Shown one piece after another: positions 1 through 8,991 of a DNA stretch of 64,000 nucleotides (position 1 is the stretch's first letter; each line of letters begins with the position of its first letter). The stretch covers positions 35,380 through 99,379 of the forward strand of contig NZ_CDSE01000018.1 of the NCBI RefSeq assembly GCF_001373415.1, written 5' to 3'. Below the pieces are notes generated by a model. That model worked only from the letters and a program-made list of their open reading frames with translations. It was not told the origin of the DNA and did not search any database. This stretch comes from Paenibacillus dakarensis (GTDB lineage: Bacteria; Bacillota; Bacilli; Paenibacillales; Paenibacillaceae). The translations under genes and the position numbers were made by a program.

Positions 1-7
1 ATGGATC

Positions 8-358
8 ATGGATAATGCAGCATTTAACGTAAATGTACATAATGTTCCTCTAGGTGGAGGGGAATCCTATTTCGATGGTGGTTTGCTTTCTTATATTGGC
101 TGGTCGATCTTAGGAGCACTTATTACCGTTTGCACGTTCGGAATATGTTACCCTTGGGCACTGTGCATGATTTATGGCTGGAAAATCAATCATACGGTTG
201 TTGAGGGCAGAAGGCTTAAGTTTCATGGAACAGCAATTGGGCTTTTTGGCAACTGGATTAAATGGTTCCTGCTTTGCATTATCACGCTCGGAATTTACAG
301 CTTTTGGGTTTTCATAGCACTTGAAAAATGGAAAGTCAAACATACCACTTTCGAATGA
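8..358 (+). CDS. Small two-helix membrane protein, DUF898-like
   Basis: A 116-residue protein with two hydrophobic stretches (about residues 28-56 and 80-105), each carrying a Gly-Ile-x-x-x-W pattern (TFGICYPW and TLGIYSFW). This internal similarity and the short basic stretch after each helix resemble DUF898 (YjgN-like) membrane proteins, whose function is unknown. The reading frame is open to the window edge, so the true start may lie upstream; the ATG used is the first one visible. A terminator hairpin follows directly. Function not assigned. Confidence 0.6.
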   Translation: MDNAAFNVNVHNVPLGGGESYFDGGLLSYIGWSILGALITVCTFGICYPWALCMIYGWKINHTVVEGRRLKFHGTAIGLFGNWIKWFLLCIITLGIYSFWVFIALEKWKVKHTTFE

Positions 359-365
359 TATAATT

Positions 366-391
366 AAATCCCCATTACCTGGGGATTTTTT
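366..391. terminator. Bidirectional intrinsic terminator
   Basis: Eight-base inverted repeat aaatcccc/ggggattt with a 7-base loop, T-rich on both sides. It lies between the convergent ends of the small membrane protein and the serine hydrolase and can serve both. Confidence 0.75.
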
Positions 392-392
392 A

Positions 393-1901
393 TTAACTTC
401 TTCTAATTATAGCAATTTTTTTAATATGTATGATAATCGATAAAATGCAATTGATAGCAGCCAGCGCGATCCATATCAAAAGGGAATAGGACATCCATAC
501 GCTGATCATATAATAATTATTGTTTATCAAATACGGCCAGATTATTAACAATATTAAAAAGATACTTCTAAATATAAGTGCAATACTGTTACCAATTACT
601 TTTCTGGTTCTTGTTCTTCCATCATTTATGTATAATCTTATTCCTCCAGCTAATTTAATTATCTTTAAACATAGGGAAATGACTGCAAGAATCACTAAGA
701 TTGAAAATACCAAATCCATCAATACATAAGTATCATCATATCTATATTTCTTCATACTATTTCCGTTTATATTCTTGAATAGATTATCAGCAATAAGTGA
801 CGGTGCCGTTGAATTCGCATTCGTTAATACAAATACAGCTCGCTGTTTTTCTAAATCAACAATCACATGCGAGGAATAATTCGGATTACTGCCAGCGTGG
901 GTAATAACTTTATTCTTCGTATCCACACTCCATCCGAATGAATAAAACTGATTATTACCTTCATGTCCAGCTGTATCCAAGTCCACCTCATGTGATTCCT
1001 GAATTGCTTCCTTTAAATTATTCGGTAAATCTCCCATTCCTAACTGAGCATGAATCCAGTGCTCTAAATCCTTTAAATTAGTTACCAAATAACCTGCTGC
1101 AATATTACCATAGTATCTAGGAGCATCATATTCCATGTCTTTACCAAAGAGAATACGATATCCTTTAGTACGATGATCAGGTTCCAATTCCTGGCCCGTT
1201 GAAAAATAACTATCTGTCATTCCTAATGGAAGCAGGATGTTTTCAGTTACATAATCTTGATAACTTTTACCTGTGACTTTTTCAATAATCATCGCTAAGA
1301 CATCATAATTAATGGTTGCATAGCTATATTCCGTCCCGGGGGATGAATCTAATTCGATTTCTGAAACATTATGTATGGTTTTTTCAAGCATATCATCTGT
1401 TGAACCTTCTGGAATTAAACGAATAGTCCATGGTGGAATTCCACTTGTATGAGCTAACAACTGGTTGATAGTAATCTTAGCCTGTTCACCCTTAAAGGTT
1501 GGCTCAAACCAAGGAAGATAATCGGTTATTAAATCTGAATATTTTAAAAGTCCCTCGTTCTCTAACAAAATAACGCTCAGCGCCGTAAACGCCTTTGTAG
1601 TCGATCCTAATTCAAACAAGGATTCTTCATTAACCATTTTTTTATTCTGAATATCGGCATATCCATATGCTTTAAATTCAGTCTCTCCCTGGTTGGATAT
1701 TACCACAGCTGCTCCTGGAGTTGCTGATTTAGCCATGATGGTCTTCACCATGTCTTCTTCATTATCATACTTGCCTGCCATAAATAAATTTCCAAGTTGA
1801 TTCCAACAAACAGCTACAGTAATGATCAAGATAAGCAGGACGACACCTGCAAATAATGTACTTGTTCCATATAGTCTTTTCTTTAATGCCATTGATTTCA
1901 T
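393..1901 (-). CDS. Membrane-bound serine hydrolase, class C beta-lactamase family
   Basis: Beta-lactamase/penicillin-binding-protein fold enzyme (PF00144 type), about 502 residues from the chosen ATG. Visible parts: an N-terminal membrane anchor; the SxxK nucleophile motif as STTK; a YxN-like motif that reads Y-A-T in the stretch YATINY; and an HxG motif in HAGSNPNYSS. The last 130 residues hold about three further membrane segments, an arrangement known from Bacillales FmtA/PbpE-like proteins. The Thr in place of the usual Asn of YxN is odd and could alter activity. The longest frame starts at a TTG (1958) overlapping the upstream acetyltransferase; the ATG at 1901 is preferred because the membrane anchor follows it, but no strong ribosome binding site decides this. 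Likely role is cell-envelope peptidase or esterase; substrate unknown. Confidence 0.8.
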   Translation of the reverse strand: MKSMALKKRLYGTSTLFAGVVLLILIITVAVCWNQLGNLFMAGKYDNEEDMVKTIMAKSATPGAAVVISNQGETEFKAYGYADIQNKKMVNEESLFELGSTTKAFTALSVILLENEGLLKYSDLITDYLPWFEPTFKGEQAKITINQLLAHTSGIPPWTIRLIPEGSTDDMLEKTIHNVSEIELDSSPGTEYSYATINYDVLAMIIEKVTGKSYQDYVTENILLPLGMTDSYFSTGQELEPDHRTKGYRILFGKDMEYDAPRYYGNIAAGYLVTNLKDLEHWIHAQLGMGDLPNNLKEAIQESHEVDLDTAGHEGNNQFYSFGWSVDTKNKVITHAGSNPNYSSHVIVDLEKQRAVFVLTNANSTAPSLIADNLFKNINGNSMKKYRYDDTYVLMDLVFSILVILAVISLCLKIIKLAGGIRLYINDGRTRTRKVIGNSIALIFRSIFLILLIIWPYLINNNYYMISVWMSYSLLIWIALAAINCILSIIIHIKKIAIIRRS

Positions 1902-1954
1902 CTTCAATTTTAGTCTTCTTCTCCCTAATCCACTCAATATCATTACTAAGGTTA

Positions 1955-2458
1955 TCAAGCATCGATTTCCAATTCATATTTTATTTGCGTTTTACTTTGT
2001 CCTTCTATGGTTTCGATCATTTCTTCTGTTTCTTTAAACCCGCTCTTCTCATAAAATGCTCTTCCTGTATGATTCTCTTTTGCTACCCAAGCAAACATCT
2101 TCTTAACTGGCTTTAACAGTTGGATAAATTCCTGAATGAAGCCTTTTCCTATTCCCATTTTGTGATATTCAGGTCGTATGTAGATTCTTAACAGCTCATA
2201 TTCTTCTTCATTCACTTGACCTGTTTGAGCATATCCAACAACTTCACCATTACATTCAGCAACTAGGAAACTCCGCTTAGGCTTCTGAAGGTCTCTTTCT
2301 ACAGATCGACTTAAATTCTCAGTTGAATAAGCTTTACTTAGAAAATGTTGAATGTAATCTTCTGAATAAATGCTTTTATAAGTGAACATCCAGGTTTCAT
2401 GTGCTATGGATTGAATGTGCGGGATATCTTCACTTGAAACATATCTAATTGTGATCAT
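1955..2458 (-). CDS. GNAT family N-acetyltransferase
   Basis: A 167-residue single-domain GNAT protein. The acetyl-CoA binding region is recognisable at IYIRPEYHKMGIGKGF (R/Q-x-x-G-x-G/A type, here KMGIGKG) and the C-terminal ENHTGRAFYEKSGF is the usual beta5-alpha4 signature. Acetyl acceptor unknown. It is four bases downstream of the next acetyltransferase gene, so the two are probably co-transcribed. Confidence 0.85.
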   Translation of the reverse strand: MITIRYVSSEDIPHIQSIAHETWMFTYKSIYSEDYIQHFLSKAYSTENLSRSVERDLQKPKRSFLVAECNGEVVGYAQTGQVNEEEYELLRIYIRPEYHKMGIGKGFIQEFIQLLKPVKKMFAWVAKENHTGRAFYEKSGFKETEEMIETIEGQSKTQIKYELEIDA

Positions 2459-2462
2459 GCGT

Positions 2463-3338
2463 CTATCCTTCTTTCATATGTAATCTTCTAGTCATCCTCG
2501 CAAACCTCGGACCTGCTTGAAAACCTGTTTTTTTATAAAGTATTTCTGCAAAATTGCCAACCGTAACACATAGCTTCACAACCTCAGTATAAGGGTTAGC
2601 AGCTTCTTTTATATAATTAAGCATAAACTCTGCAATGCCTTTATTTCTGTATTTAGGGACAACGCATAACTCACCGATTTCTGCAAATCCGAGTGGCATG
2701 TTTTTGCTTATACCAGCTATGCACAGACCAACGATTTCTTGGTTCTGTTCATTTACGACATAGATCGATAGATTCCTATGTTTATATACTTTTAAAAGAT
2801 ACGACAAATCCTCTATGATCTTCTCATCACTAGGGACACCAAAGACCTCATAATCAATACCACCGCGGTATCCTTCCTTCATTACATTGCTAATCTTTGT
2901 TAAATCTAAAGAATCGTCCAGCAAATACACTGACATTCCATCTGGAATGACCGATTTTTTACTTGCCCCCGTAGGGCAGCACATAACCTGTCGAATTACA
3001 TTTACTCCAAAGCCCAATGACAGCAGTATATTCACATCGTCTTGCAGAACTCCATTGATATTTTTAATATCCTCACAGCAATTTAATAAAATCCTCCACA
3101 TAAGTTGTCGATCTGAAAATGGCGGGATCATAAACGGATACATTAGCGTATCATCAAGCCTTACAATTCCTCCAATTCGATCTTCGTCACTCATGATCCA
3201 ATAACACTGGTCCGTAAACTTCGTATCATTCAAGCGAGTATTCCAGTCAAACCACATTTCTATATCAGAATTAGAATAGATAACTTGATGAACTGCAAAT
3301 ACGTTTTTTTCTGCCTGCTCTAATCTATAGTGTTTCAT
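2463..3338 (-). CDS. GNAT acetyltransferase, two-domain size
   Basis: About 291 residues, twice the length of a single GNAT domain. The C-terminal half carries the clear GNAT signature (VVPKYRNKGIAEFML, then FAEILYKKTGF). The N-terminal half is divergent and may be a degenerate second GNAT domain. The ATG at 3338 is chosen because a GAGGTG ribosome binding site precedes it by about 9 bases; the longer frame adds five residues. Acceptor substrate unknown. Runs into the next acetyltransferase with a 4-base gap. Confidence 0.8.
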   Translation of the reverse strand: MKHYRLEQAEKNVFAVHQVIYSNSDIEMWFDWNTRLNDTKFTDQCYWIMSDEDRIGGIVRLDDTLMYPFMIPPFSDRQLMWRILLNCCEDIKNINGVLQDDVNILLSLGFGVNVIRQVMCCPTGASKKSVIPDGMSVYLLDDSLDLTKISNVMKEGYRGGIDYEVFGVPSDEKIIEDLSYLLKVYKHRNLSIYVVNEQNQEIVGLCIAGISKNMPLGFAEIGELCVVPKYRNKGIAEFMLNYIKEAANPYTEVVKLCVTVGNFAEILYKKTGFQAGPRFARMTRRLHMKEG

Positions 3339-3408
3339 GACGCTGCACCTCACGTAAGGATTATTAATTTTGAAGGTAATTCATGTTCATTCACTATATA
3401 AGTTCGAT

Positions 3409-3588
3409 TTATAAAGTGTTTGTCTCTTCCATTGAATTAAGTAATATTACGTATATTAACATGGATGCCGGTAACGAAACCAAAAAAATCAACCTAATAC
3501 TAAATGCAGAAATACCTACAAATTCAGCAATACCACCACAGACACCAAAAAGTGATTTGTATTTAGAAGATCTTTTGAGTTTTTTCAA
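3409..3588 (-). CDS. PspC-domain mini membrane protein
   Basis: A 59-residue protein read from a TTG start; the codon just before the preceding one is a stop, so no upstream start is possible. The sequence has the PspC-domain hallmarks: an N-terminal K-K-L-x-R-S, then FGVCGGIAEFVGI, then RLIF followed by a hydrophobic stretch ending in LIYVILL. An AGGATG ribosome-binding-like sequence sits about 8 bases upstream. PspC proteins are membrane-associated stress regulators in the phage-shock response of many bacteria; in Bacillota small stand-alone versions are common. The gene is isolated, with no other Psp gene nearby. The start codon is inferred; the domain call is firm. Confidence 0.8.
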   Translation of the reverse strand: MKKLKRSSKYKSLFGVCGGIAEFVGISAFSIRLIFLVSLPASMLIYVILLNSMEETNTL

Positions 3589-3658
3589 ATGCTACATCCT
3601 GCCTTTCATTTAGGCTCTTTCTAATAACTATCTTGGTTCTTATATTGTATTGCTTCGA

Positions 3659-5227
3659 TTACCGGCTTAACAGCTTCTCACGGTACTCCTGTGGCGACAC
3701 GCCTTCCAGCTCTTTGAACACTCGGGAAAAATGACGGGTATTCTCAAATCCGACCGCAGCGCTGATCTCCGATAATTTGAGTTTCCCCTTGCCGATCAGC
3801 TCCTTCGCCTTGCGGATTCTCACTTTCTTCAGGTAGGTTACAAAGCTTTCTCCGGTATATGCCTTAAACGTCTCGCTGAAATAGGAATAATTGAGCGATA
3901 CATAATTGCTTACCATGGCCATATTCAGAGGACGATGGTAATGTTCCTCGATATACGCAACGGCTTCTTTCATTTCTCCATGTTCGCTGTGAGCAGAACG
4001 TATTTCTTTTATATACTCGCCGAGATCCAACAGCAGCTGCTCCAGCGACCGGAAATAGTCGTGAAAATGGCGGAAGTTCGACATCACCCCCACCTTGCGG
4101 TAGAGCTTGAGGACTTCCACGGAGGCTTCTCCGTAAATCCGAAACACCTCATCGAGCACCTGTTCATTAATGTACCGGCTAACTCCCTCCAGATACGAGA
4201 TATCAAGCTCGGATAATTGTTCTATCCGGAAAATCTCCTGCAGCAGCGGCCCAATCTCCTTCTCATGATTGGTTCCAAGGATGTTGCCAAGCTTATGAAT
4301 TTTCTCCTTGGGCAAAGGGTAAGACCGACGATTATCAGGCAGTTTTCCATACCTGATCAGCCGGGTTTTCGGATAAATAAATGTATACTTTAGAGATTCA
4401 CGAGCCTGATGGTAGCCTATTACCAGATCCTCCAGCGTGTTTCCCTCACTACTAACACCAATAAGCATTCCTTCAAGCTCCCGTTCCGCAGCCAGGAACG
4501 ACAAATCTGCAAGTTGGGTTGACGGTCCGCCGACAAGAACGACCCGCCCCTCCCGATCGAGCAAAGATGTGTTAATTTCGCCTTCCATGCTTTCCAGCAT
4601 ATGCTGAGTGAGCGACATTAACTCCTCCTTCTTCATACGGCTGCCGTCTTCGTATTTGTAACTTACCACAGCTACACAAAAAGGAAGTTTATAATGGTCA
4701 AATCCAATTTCTGTACTCCACAGCCGGACTTCATCCTCCGTCATATTCTGCATTAAGAAAAGCTCCTGCAGACGTGCCGACTGAACCTGCTGCCGGTAGC
4801 TCTCCGTAACGGCCAGCTGCTCAGCCATCCGGGACCGCTTCGCAAGATGCTCCTGACATTTTCGCAGCGAGGTAAACAGTTCATCCCTGCGGATCGGTTT
4901 CAGCAGATAGTCCACCACCTGGTAACGGATAGCCGCTTTAGCATATTCAAAATCCTCATATCCGCTTAAAATAATGATCTGCGGCCGCCCGCCCTCGACC
5001 GGAGTTTGTTCTGCTGAAATTTTTTCGATCATCGTAATACCATCCATTACAGGCATGCGAATATCAGTAAGGATGATATCGGCACCTGTCTTCTGGTACA
5101 ATTCGAACGCTTCAGCTCCATGACCTGCCATAATTAATTCGTACTGATCCGGGAATTCGCGCTCGATCATGGTTTTCAGACCGATACGGATATTTTTCTC
5201 ATCATCCACGATTATTAGTTTTGTCAT
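3659..5227 (-). CDS. YesN-like response regulator with AraC DNA-binding domain
   Basis: Two-component response regulator of about 522 residues. Residues 1-125 form a receiver domain with the acidic pocket at VDDE and the phosphoacceptor Asp at about 55 in LTDIRMP. The middle third is the variable linker region seen in YesN-type regulators. The last 100 residues are an AraC-type double helix-turn-helix (LSEISAAVGF, then FSRVFKELEGVSPQEYR). It overlaps the end of the sensor kinase gene, indicating translational coupling. The ATG at 5227 follows an AGAGGTG site; a GTG nine bases earlier is also possible. Expected target: the sugar transporter operon upstream (permeases and lipoprotein at 7188-10872). 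Confidence 0.93.
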   Translation of the reverse strand: MTKLIIVDDEKNIRIGLKTMIEREFPDQYELIMAGHGAEAFELYQKTGADIILTDIRMPVMDGITMIEKISAEQTPVEGGRPQIIILSGYEDFEYAKAAIRYQVVDYLLKPIRRDELFTSLRKCQEHLAKRSRMAEQLAVTESYRQQVQSARLQELFLMQNMTEDEVRLWSTEIGFDHYKLPFCVAVVSYKYEDGSRMKKEELMSLTQHMLESMEGEINTSLLDREGRVVLVGGPSTQLADLSFLAAERELEGMLIGVSSEGNTLEDLVIGYHQARESLKYTFIYPKTRLIRYGKLPDNRRSYPLPKEKIHKLGNILGTNHEKEIGPLLQEIFRIEQLSELDISYLEGVSRYINEQVLDEVFRIYGEASVEVLKLYRKVGVMSNFRHFHDYFRSLEQLLLDLGEYIKEIRSAHSEHGEMKEAVAYIEEHYHRPLNMAMVSNYVSLNYSYFSETFKAYTGESFVTYLKKVRIRKAKELIGKGKLKLSEISAAVGFENTRHFSRVFKELEGVSPQEYREKLLSR

Positions 5228-7118
5228 CCGTGTCACCTCTTCCTGTTAACAGCACTTTTGGCAATCTCATGATAACCTGAGTGAACTGTCCTTCTTTGCT
5301 GAATACCTTAAGCCCGTATTCCTTTCCATAATATAACCGTATGCGTTCCTGAACGTTGCGAAGGCCGATACCGTGAATCTTCGGCTCCGTTCCGAATCCA
5401 CGGTGTACCTTTTCGGTCAGCCCTTCCTTATCCAGTTCGTGGTTCAGTTCAAGCAAGGAAGCTTCATCCATTCCTCTTCCATTGTCCGTTACAACAATTC
5501 GCACGTCATTTTGTGACATATTCTGAAGCTCGATTGAAATGTTCCGCTGGCCTGTCTCTTCCCCGGTCCAGGCGTGCTTCACCGCATTTTCTACAATCGG
5601 CTGAAGCGACATTTTAAGCATCTCCATATCGAGATCATGTCTGGGAATATCAAGCTGTAAATCAATTGGCTCATCAAAGCGTATATTCATGACATCTATA
5701 TAATTTTCGATATGCCTAATTTCATCGTGCAGCTTCACATACTCCCCCGACCATTTAAAATTGTATCTCATCATCCCTCCAAGGGAAGTCAGTGCATCGG
5801 AGATCTGTCTTTGTTTTTCTATCTCGGCCAGCATCTTAATATTCTCTAACGTATTATAGAGGAAATGGGAATCGATTTGATTATGAAGTGTACGCAATTC
5901 CGCTTCTTTCGTGAGAGCTTCCTTCTGCACGGCCTGGGCCACCAGCGTATTAATGGTGTTCATCAGCTTCGAGAAGTGGTGCGCCAGCTCTCCGACCTCG
6001 CCCCCTCCACGAATCGTGATTCCACTGTAGGCCTTCCCCCGCCGTACCTTCTTCATCTCCTCTGTCAGCAAACGGAGATTTTTAAGGATAAATGCATTAA
6101 GAACATAAGCAATCACCGTGACCAGCGTAATAAATCCGATATTTGCGCCAATCAGGATATTTCGTGTGCGTGAAATATTTTGGAGCACCCCGTCCATGGA
6201 TACAACGTTCAGCAGATCCGCATTGATCCGCTCGAGTGGCTGGTGCAGCAGCAGGAAGGACTCGCCGTTCTCCGTGTACTGATTATCCCAGTCTCCCGTT
6301 TCTTTGTAGTGCTGAAGGTGCTCTGTAATAACTCTTTCCAATTTCGGATAATCGGTAATAAAAGAGTTCTTCTCCCGCGTAAAAACCTGTCTTTCACTGT
6401 CCACCAGCAGCATTTGAGTCTGGTTGTCCTGAGGAGCCGCGTACGTTCTCGGGCTAAATTTATCGAGCAGCATATCCACCTGAACCATACCAACATGATG
6501 ATTGGCAGGGATACTCATTTCACGCAGCAAAGACACTTTGGGAGTAGGCGCAGGGGTTTGTCCCTTGTACCGTTCAATCACATCCTGGTCGTTATAGAGG
6601 AATGACCAGGACTCCAATCCCTTCATCTGCTTCGCCTTTTCATACCATAATTCATCGGCCACGCGGCTTTCGCGGAAAAAGATCGGCCAGATTTCCGTAA
6701 CATTACTGCTGGAGAACAGACGAAGATGTTCCACATTCGGATTGTAATATTGAATGCGTGTCAGGTTTTTAAAGCTGCTTGTACTGAACCTCACCAGTTC
6801 CTCCAGGCTAGGCTCGTGAGTATTGGCTAAATAATCCTGAACATCAATATCGTCATAAGCAACCTGCACCGCTCGAACCATGGATTCAATCTGGGTGTCA
6901 ATATGCTTGATTTCCATTTCCATCAAGGAGGTATTCTTGTCCACAACATCACGGACGTACATATTATTTATCGCTTTATATGAATATAAGGACACCGCCA
7001 AACTGGGTCCCAAAATAATAAAAATATATGAGGCAATGAGGCGGCTCTGCAGCGAGCGACGTCCAAACCAGTACATAAACGAGTCTCTTAATGTTGTCCA
7101 GCGGTTACCTTTCTTCAT
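5202..7118 (-). CDS. YesM-like sensor histidine kinase
   Basis: Membrane sensor kinase of about 638 residues. Two membrane segments (about 26-48 and 316-345) frame a large extracellular sensor region; a HAMP-like linker follows, then the His_kinase domain with the phosphoacceptor in SHFLYN (His about 418) and an HATPase domain with N box (IVENAVKHAW), G1 (DNGRGMD) and G2 (HGIGLRNV). This is the HPK7/YesM type that pairs with AraC-type regulators. The ATG at 7118 has an AAGGAG ten bases upstream; the longer frame would run back into a terminator hairpin. It overlaps its regulator gene by 26 bases (35 against the longer frame). Likely senses the sugar, or sugar-loaded binding protein, handled by the operon just upstream. 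Confidence 0.93.
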   Translation of the reverse strand: MKKGNRWTTLRDSFMYWFGRRSLQSRLIASYIFIILGPSLAVSLYSYKAINNMYVRDVVDKNTSLMEMEIKHIDTQIESMVRAVQVAYDDIDVQDYLANTHEPSLEELVRFSTSSFKNLTRIQYYNPNVEHLRLFSSSNVTEIWPIFFRESRVADELWYEKAKQMKGLESWSFLYNDQDVIERYKGQTPAPTPKVSLLREMSIPANHHVGMVQVDMLLDKFSPRTYAAPQDNQTQMLLVDSERQVFTREKNSFITDYPKLERVITEHLQHYKETGDWDNQYTENGESFLLLHQPLERINADLLNVVSMDGVLQNISRTRNILIGANIGFITLVTVIAYVLNAFILKNLRLLTEEMKKVRRGKAYSGITIRGGGEVGELAHHFSKLMNTINTLVAQAVQKEALTKEAELRTLHNQIDSHFLYNTLENIKMLAEIEKQRQISDALTSLGGMMRYNFKWSGEYVKLHDEIRHIENYIDVMNIRFDEPIDLQLDIPRHDLDMEMLKMSLQPIVENAVKHAWTGEETGQRNISIELQNMSQNDVRIVVTDNGRGMDEASLLELNHELDKEGLTEKVHRGFGTEPKIHGIGLRNVQERIRLYYGKEYGLKVFSKEGQFTQVIMRLPKVLLTGRGDTDDKTNNRG

Positions 7119-7133
7119 CAGAACGTAACTCCT

Positions 7134-7169
7134 TTTTATAAAAACCCAAAAGCCCGCGGTTAGCGGGCG
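7134..7169 (-). terminator. Terminator-like hairpin between lipoprotein and sensor kinase genes
   Basis: GCCCGC/GCGGGC stem (7152-7157 with 7163-7168) with a 5-base loop, followed on the minus strand by a T-rich run. It lies 19 bases after the lipoprotein stop and ends before the kinase ribosome binding site, so it should lower or stop read-through into the two-component genes. Confidence 0.7.
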
Positions 7170-7187
7170 TAAAGGGCAGTTCAATGA

Positions 7188-8876
7188 TTACATGCCAAGT
7201 TTCTTCTTATTTTCTTCGTATTTGGTTTGCTGGAAGGCCTGCACTTTGGCAAGACCCAGATCTTCTTGCTTCTTGATGTAATCCGTCCAGATTTTATCGA
7301 ATTCGGCTTCGGATGGAGCCATCAACAGCTTCGGCAGCGTCTTGCCTCGCAAGTCCTTGATCTTGCCAAGAATAATACCTTCTTCCGAAGTTCCTAGTGG
7401 ATCTAACAGGTCAAATTCGGATACACTCACCGTTTTACCACGCGTCCAGTCTTCCAATTGCTTGTAAGGCTCAACCGATTTAGGTGCCCATTGCTGGGTG
7501 ATATTCGTATCCTGCATCATCCAGTAGGTGAAGGAAGAACCGTATTGCTTGTCAAATGCGGAACGGTCTTTGTTCATGAGCTCGAATGCTTCTGGAAGGA
7601 ACTGGTCTTTGCCATCAATTGTATCATAACTTACGCCTTTTTCCCCCAGGAAAAGATCTTTTTGTCCTTCCTCACTCATCAAGTAGCTCAGGAATTTAAT
7701 AGCCCGCCCTTTGTCTTTAACATCCTTGGAGATCAGGGTCACTGTCCAGCCGGAGATCGAAGGGCCGTTCAGGTTAGGCGGGTCCAGTTTAGAGTTTGCT
7801 GGACCATCAACCGCGATGTAAACCATATTCGGATCCTGCTGGTACAGCGTTCCCAGTTGAGCTGCGAAGTCTGTGCGTTGGTACAGCATCGCGAAGTAAC
7901 GCCCTTGCGCAATTTTCTCTTCCATTTGTGCGCGCTTATCGATAAAAATATCCTTCGCCAAGAGTCCGTCTTGGTTGGCTTGGCGCAGTGTCTTCAACCA
8001 GGCTACATATTCCGGATCGGTTTCACGGTTGTACAGCTTGCCGTCTTTTTCTCTCGGAATGGCCAAGAAGTTTTGAATATAACCTTCCAGAGAATCATTG
8101 CCGGTTGGAATGAATTCATGCAGACCAAGTGGGATCAGCGGCTGGCCGTTGATATCCGGGAATTTCTCTTTCGCAGCCTTCAGAGCGGCAATGAACCCTT
8201 CCGGTGTGCGCATATCCGGGCTGCCGATTGCTTCATAAATATCCTTGCGAACGACAAATGTTTGGTTGGATACATAAGTATCTCCATATTTCTCATAGTC
8301 TTTCGGAGATGAAGAAGAGTTCGGATATCCGTAAGTGTTGCCGTCAGACTGTGCATACCACCCCAGTTTATCCGGGTCAGATATTTTAAAGAAATACGGA
8401 TCGTACTCCTCCGCCAGCTTGTTCAGAGGTAATACCAAGTCGCCTTCAATCATTTTCTTCACGCCGTCTTCCCACCAGCCCAGTGTAATGAAATCAGGCA
8501 GTTTACCCGAGGCGATCAGCGTATTGAGCTTTTCATTCTCATTACCTGCTGGAACGATGAAATTGACATCAACGCCAGTCTTCTTGGTTACATATTTAGA
8601 AGTCGGATCAACACCCCATTTATTAGGGAACCAAGCAAAGTTTAGATACCAGTCAAACGTAATTGGTGACGTATCGGATTTCCATCCCGGTTCGTCTGCC
8701 GATGGAGGCACTGCCGGCTTTGCTGTTTCCTCCTTAGGCTTATCAACAGTGGAGTCATTTGCGCCTTCTTTTCCTGCATTGCCGTTCCCGCTGCCGCCAC
8801 AAGCAGCCAGAGACATAACCATGAGGACTGCCATCAGAAGCATCATCATCTTTTTGGTCTTACTTTTTACGCCCAT
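7188..8876 (-). CDS. Sugar ABC transporter solute-binding lipoprotein (operon A)
   Basis: A 562-residue extracellular binding protein. The N-terminus is a lipoprotein signal peptide with lipobox LAAC (Cys about 26) followed by a Gly/Asn/Ser-rich linker. The rest is the large LipO-type solute-binding fold common in Paenibacillus and paired with LplB/YtcP permeases, e.g. the region DFITLGWWEDGVKKMIEGD. It should capture an oligosaccharide outside the membrane and deliver it to the permeases encoded just upstream. A hairpin lies between it and the permease gene and another follows its stop codon, which fits higher expression of the binding protein than its neighbours. Substrate not deducible. 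Confidence 0.93.
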   Translation of the reverse strand: MGVKSKTKKMMMLLMAVLMVMSLAACGGSGNGNAGKEGANDSTVDKPKEETAKPAVPPSADEPGWKSDTSPITFDWYLNFAWFPNKWGVDPTSKYVTKKTGVDVNFIVPAGNENEKLNTLIASGKLPDFITLGWWEDGVKKMIEGDLVLPLNKLAEEYDPYFFKISDPDKLGWYAQSDGNTYGYPNSSSSPKDYEKYGDTYVSNQTFVVRKDIYEAIGSPDMRTPEGFIAALKAAKEKFPDINGQPLIPLGLHEFIPTGNDSLEGYIQNFLAIPREKDGKLYNRETDPEYVAWLKTLRQANQDGLLAKDIFIDKRAQMEEKIAQGRYFAMLYQRTDFAAQLGTLYQQDPNMVYIAVDGPANSKLDPPNLNGPSISGWTVTLISKDVKDKGRAIKFLSYLMSEEGQKDLFLGEKGVSYDTIDGKDQFLPEAFELMNKDRSAFDKQYGSSFTYWMMQDTNITQQWAPKSVEPYKQLEDWTRGKTVSVSEFDLLDPLGTSEEGIILGKIKDLRGKTLPKLLMAPSEAEFDKIWTDYIKKQEDLGLAKVQAFQQTKYEENKKKLGM

Positions 8877-8921
8877 GTTTTAACCCCTTTTCCGTAATTG
8901 TATAAAAATCTATATGTGCAA

Positions 8922-8950
8922 CTCCAAAGCCGCCGCATAGCGGCTCGGAG
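8922..8950 (-). other. Intercistronic stem-loop between permease and lipoprotein genes
   Basis: Stem AGCCGC/GCGGCT (8928-8933 with 8940-8945), extended by CTCC/GGAG outside it. No T-run follows, so it looks like an mRNA processing or stability stem rather than a terminator; it sits just 5' of the lipoprotein message. Confidence 0.5.
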
Positions 8951-8991
8951 GAGTTACTGCAAGCAAGTGATGCCGGCCTCATTCTTACTGT

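Noticed and set aside
1765..1977. 70-codon overlapping frame with a charged helix-like start
   Set aside because: It overlaps the acetyltransferase end and the hydrolase start; after about 35 residues it runs through the hydrolase membrane anchor in the wrong frame. Could hint at an old frameshift but is not supported as a gene.
3383..3613. 76-codon plus-strand frame
   Set aside because: It is the opposite strand of the PspC mini-gene and has no coding signs.
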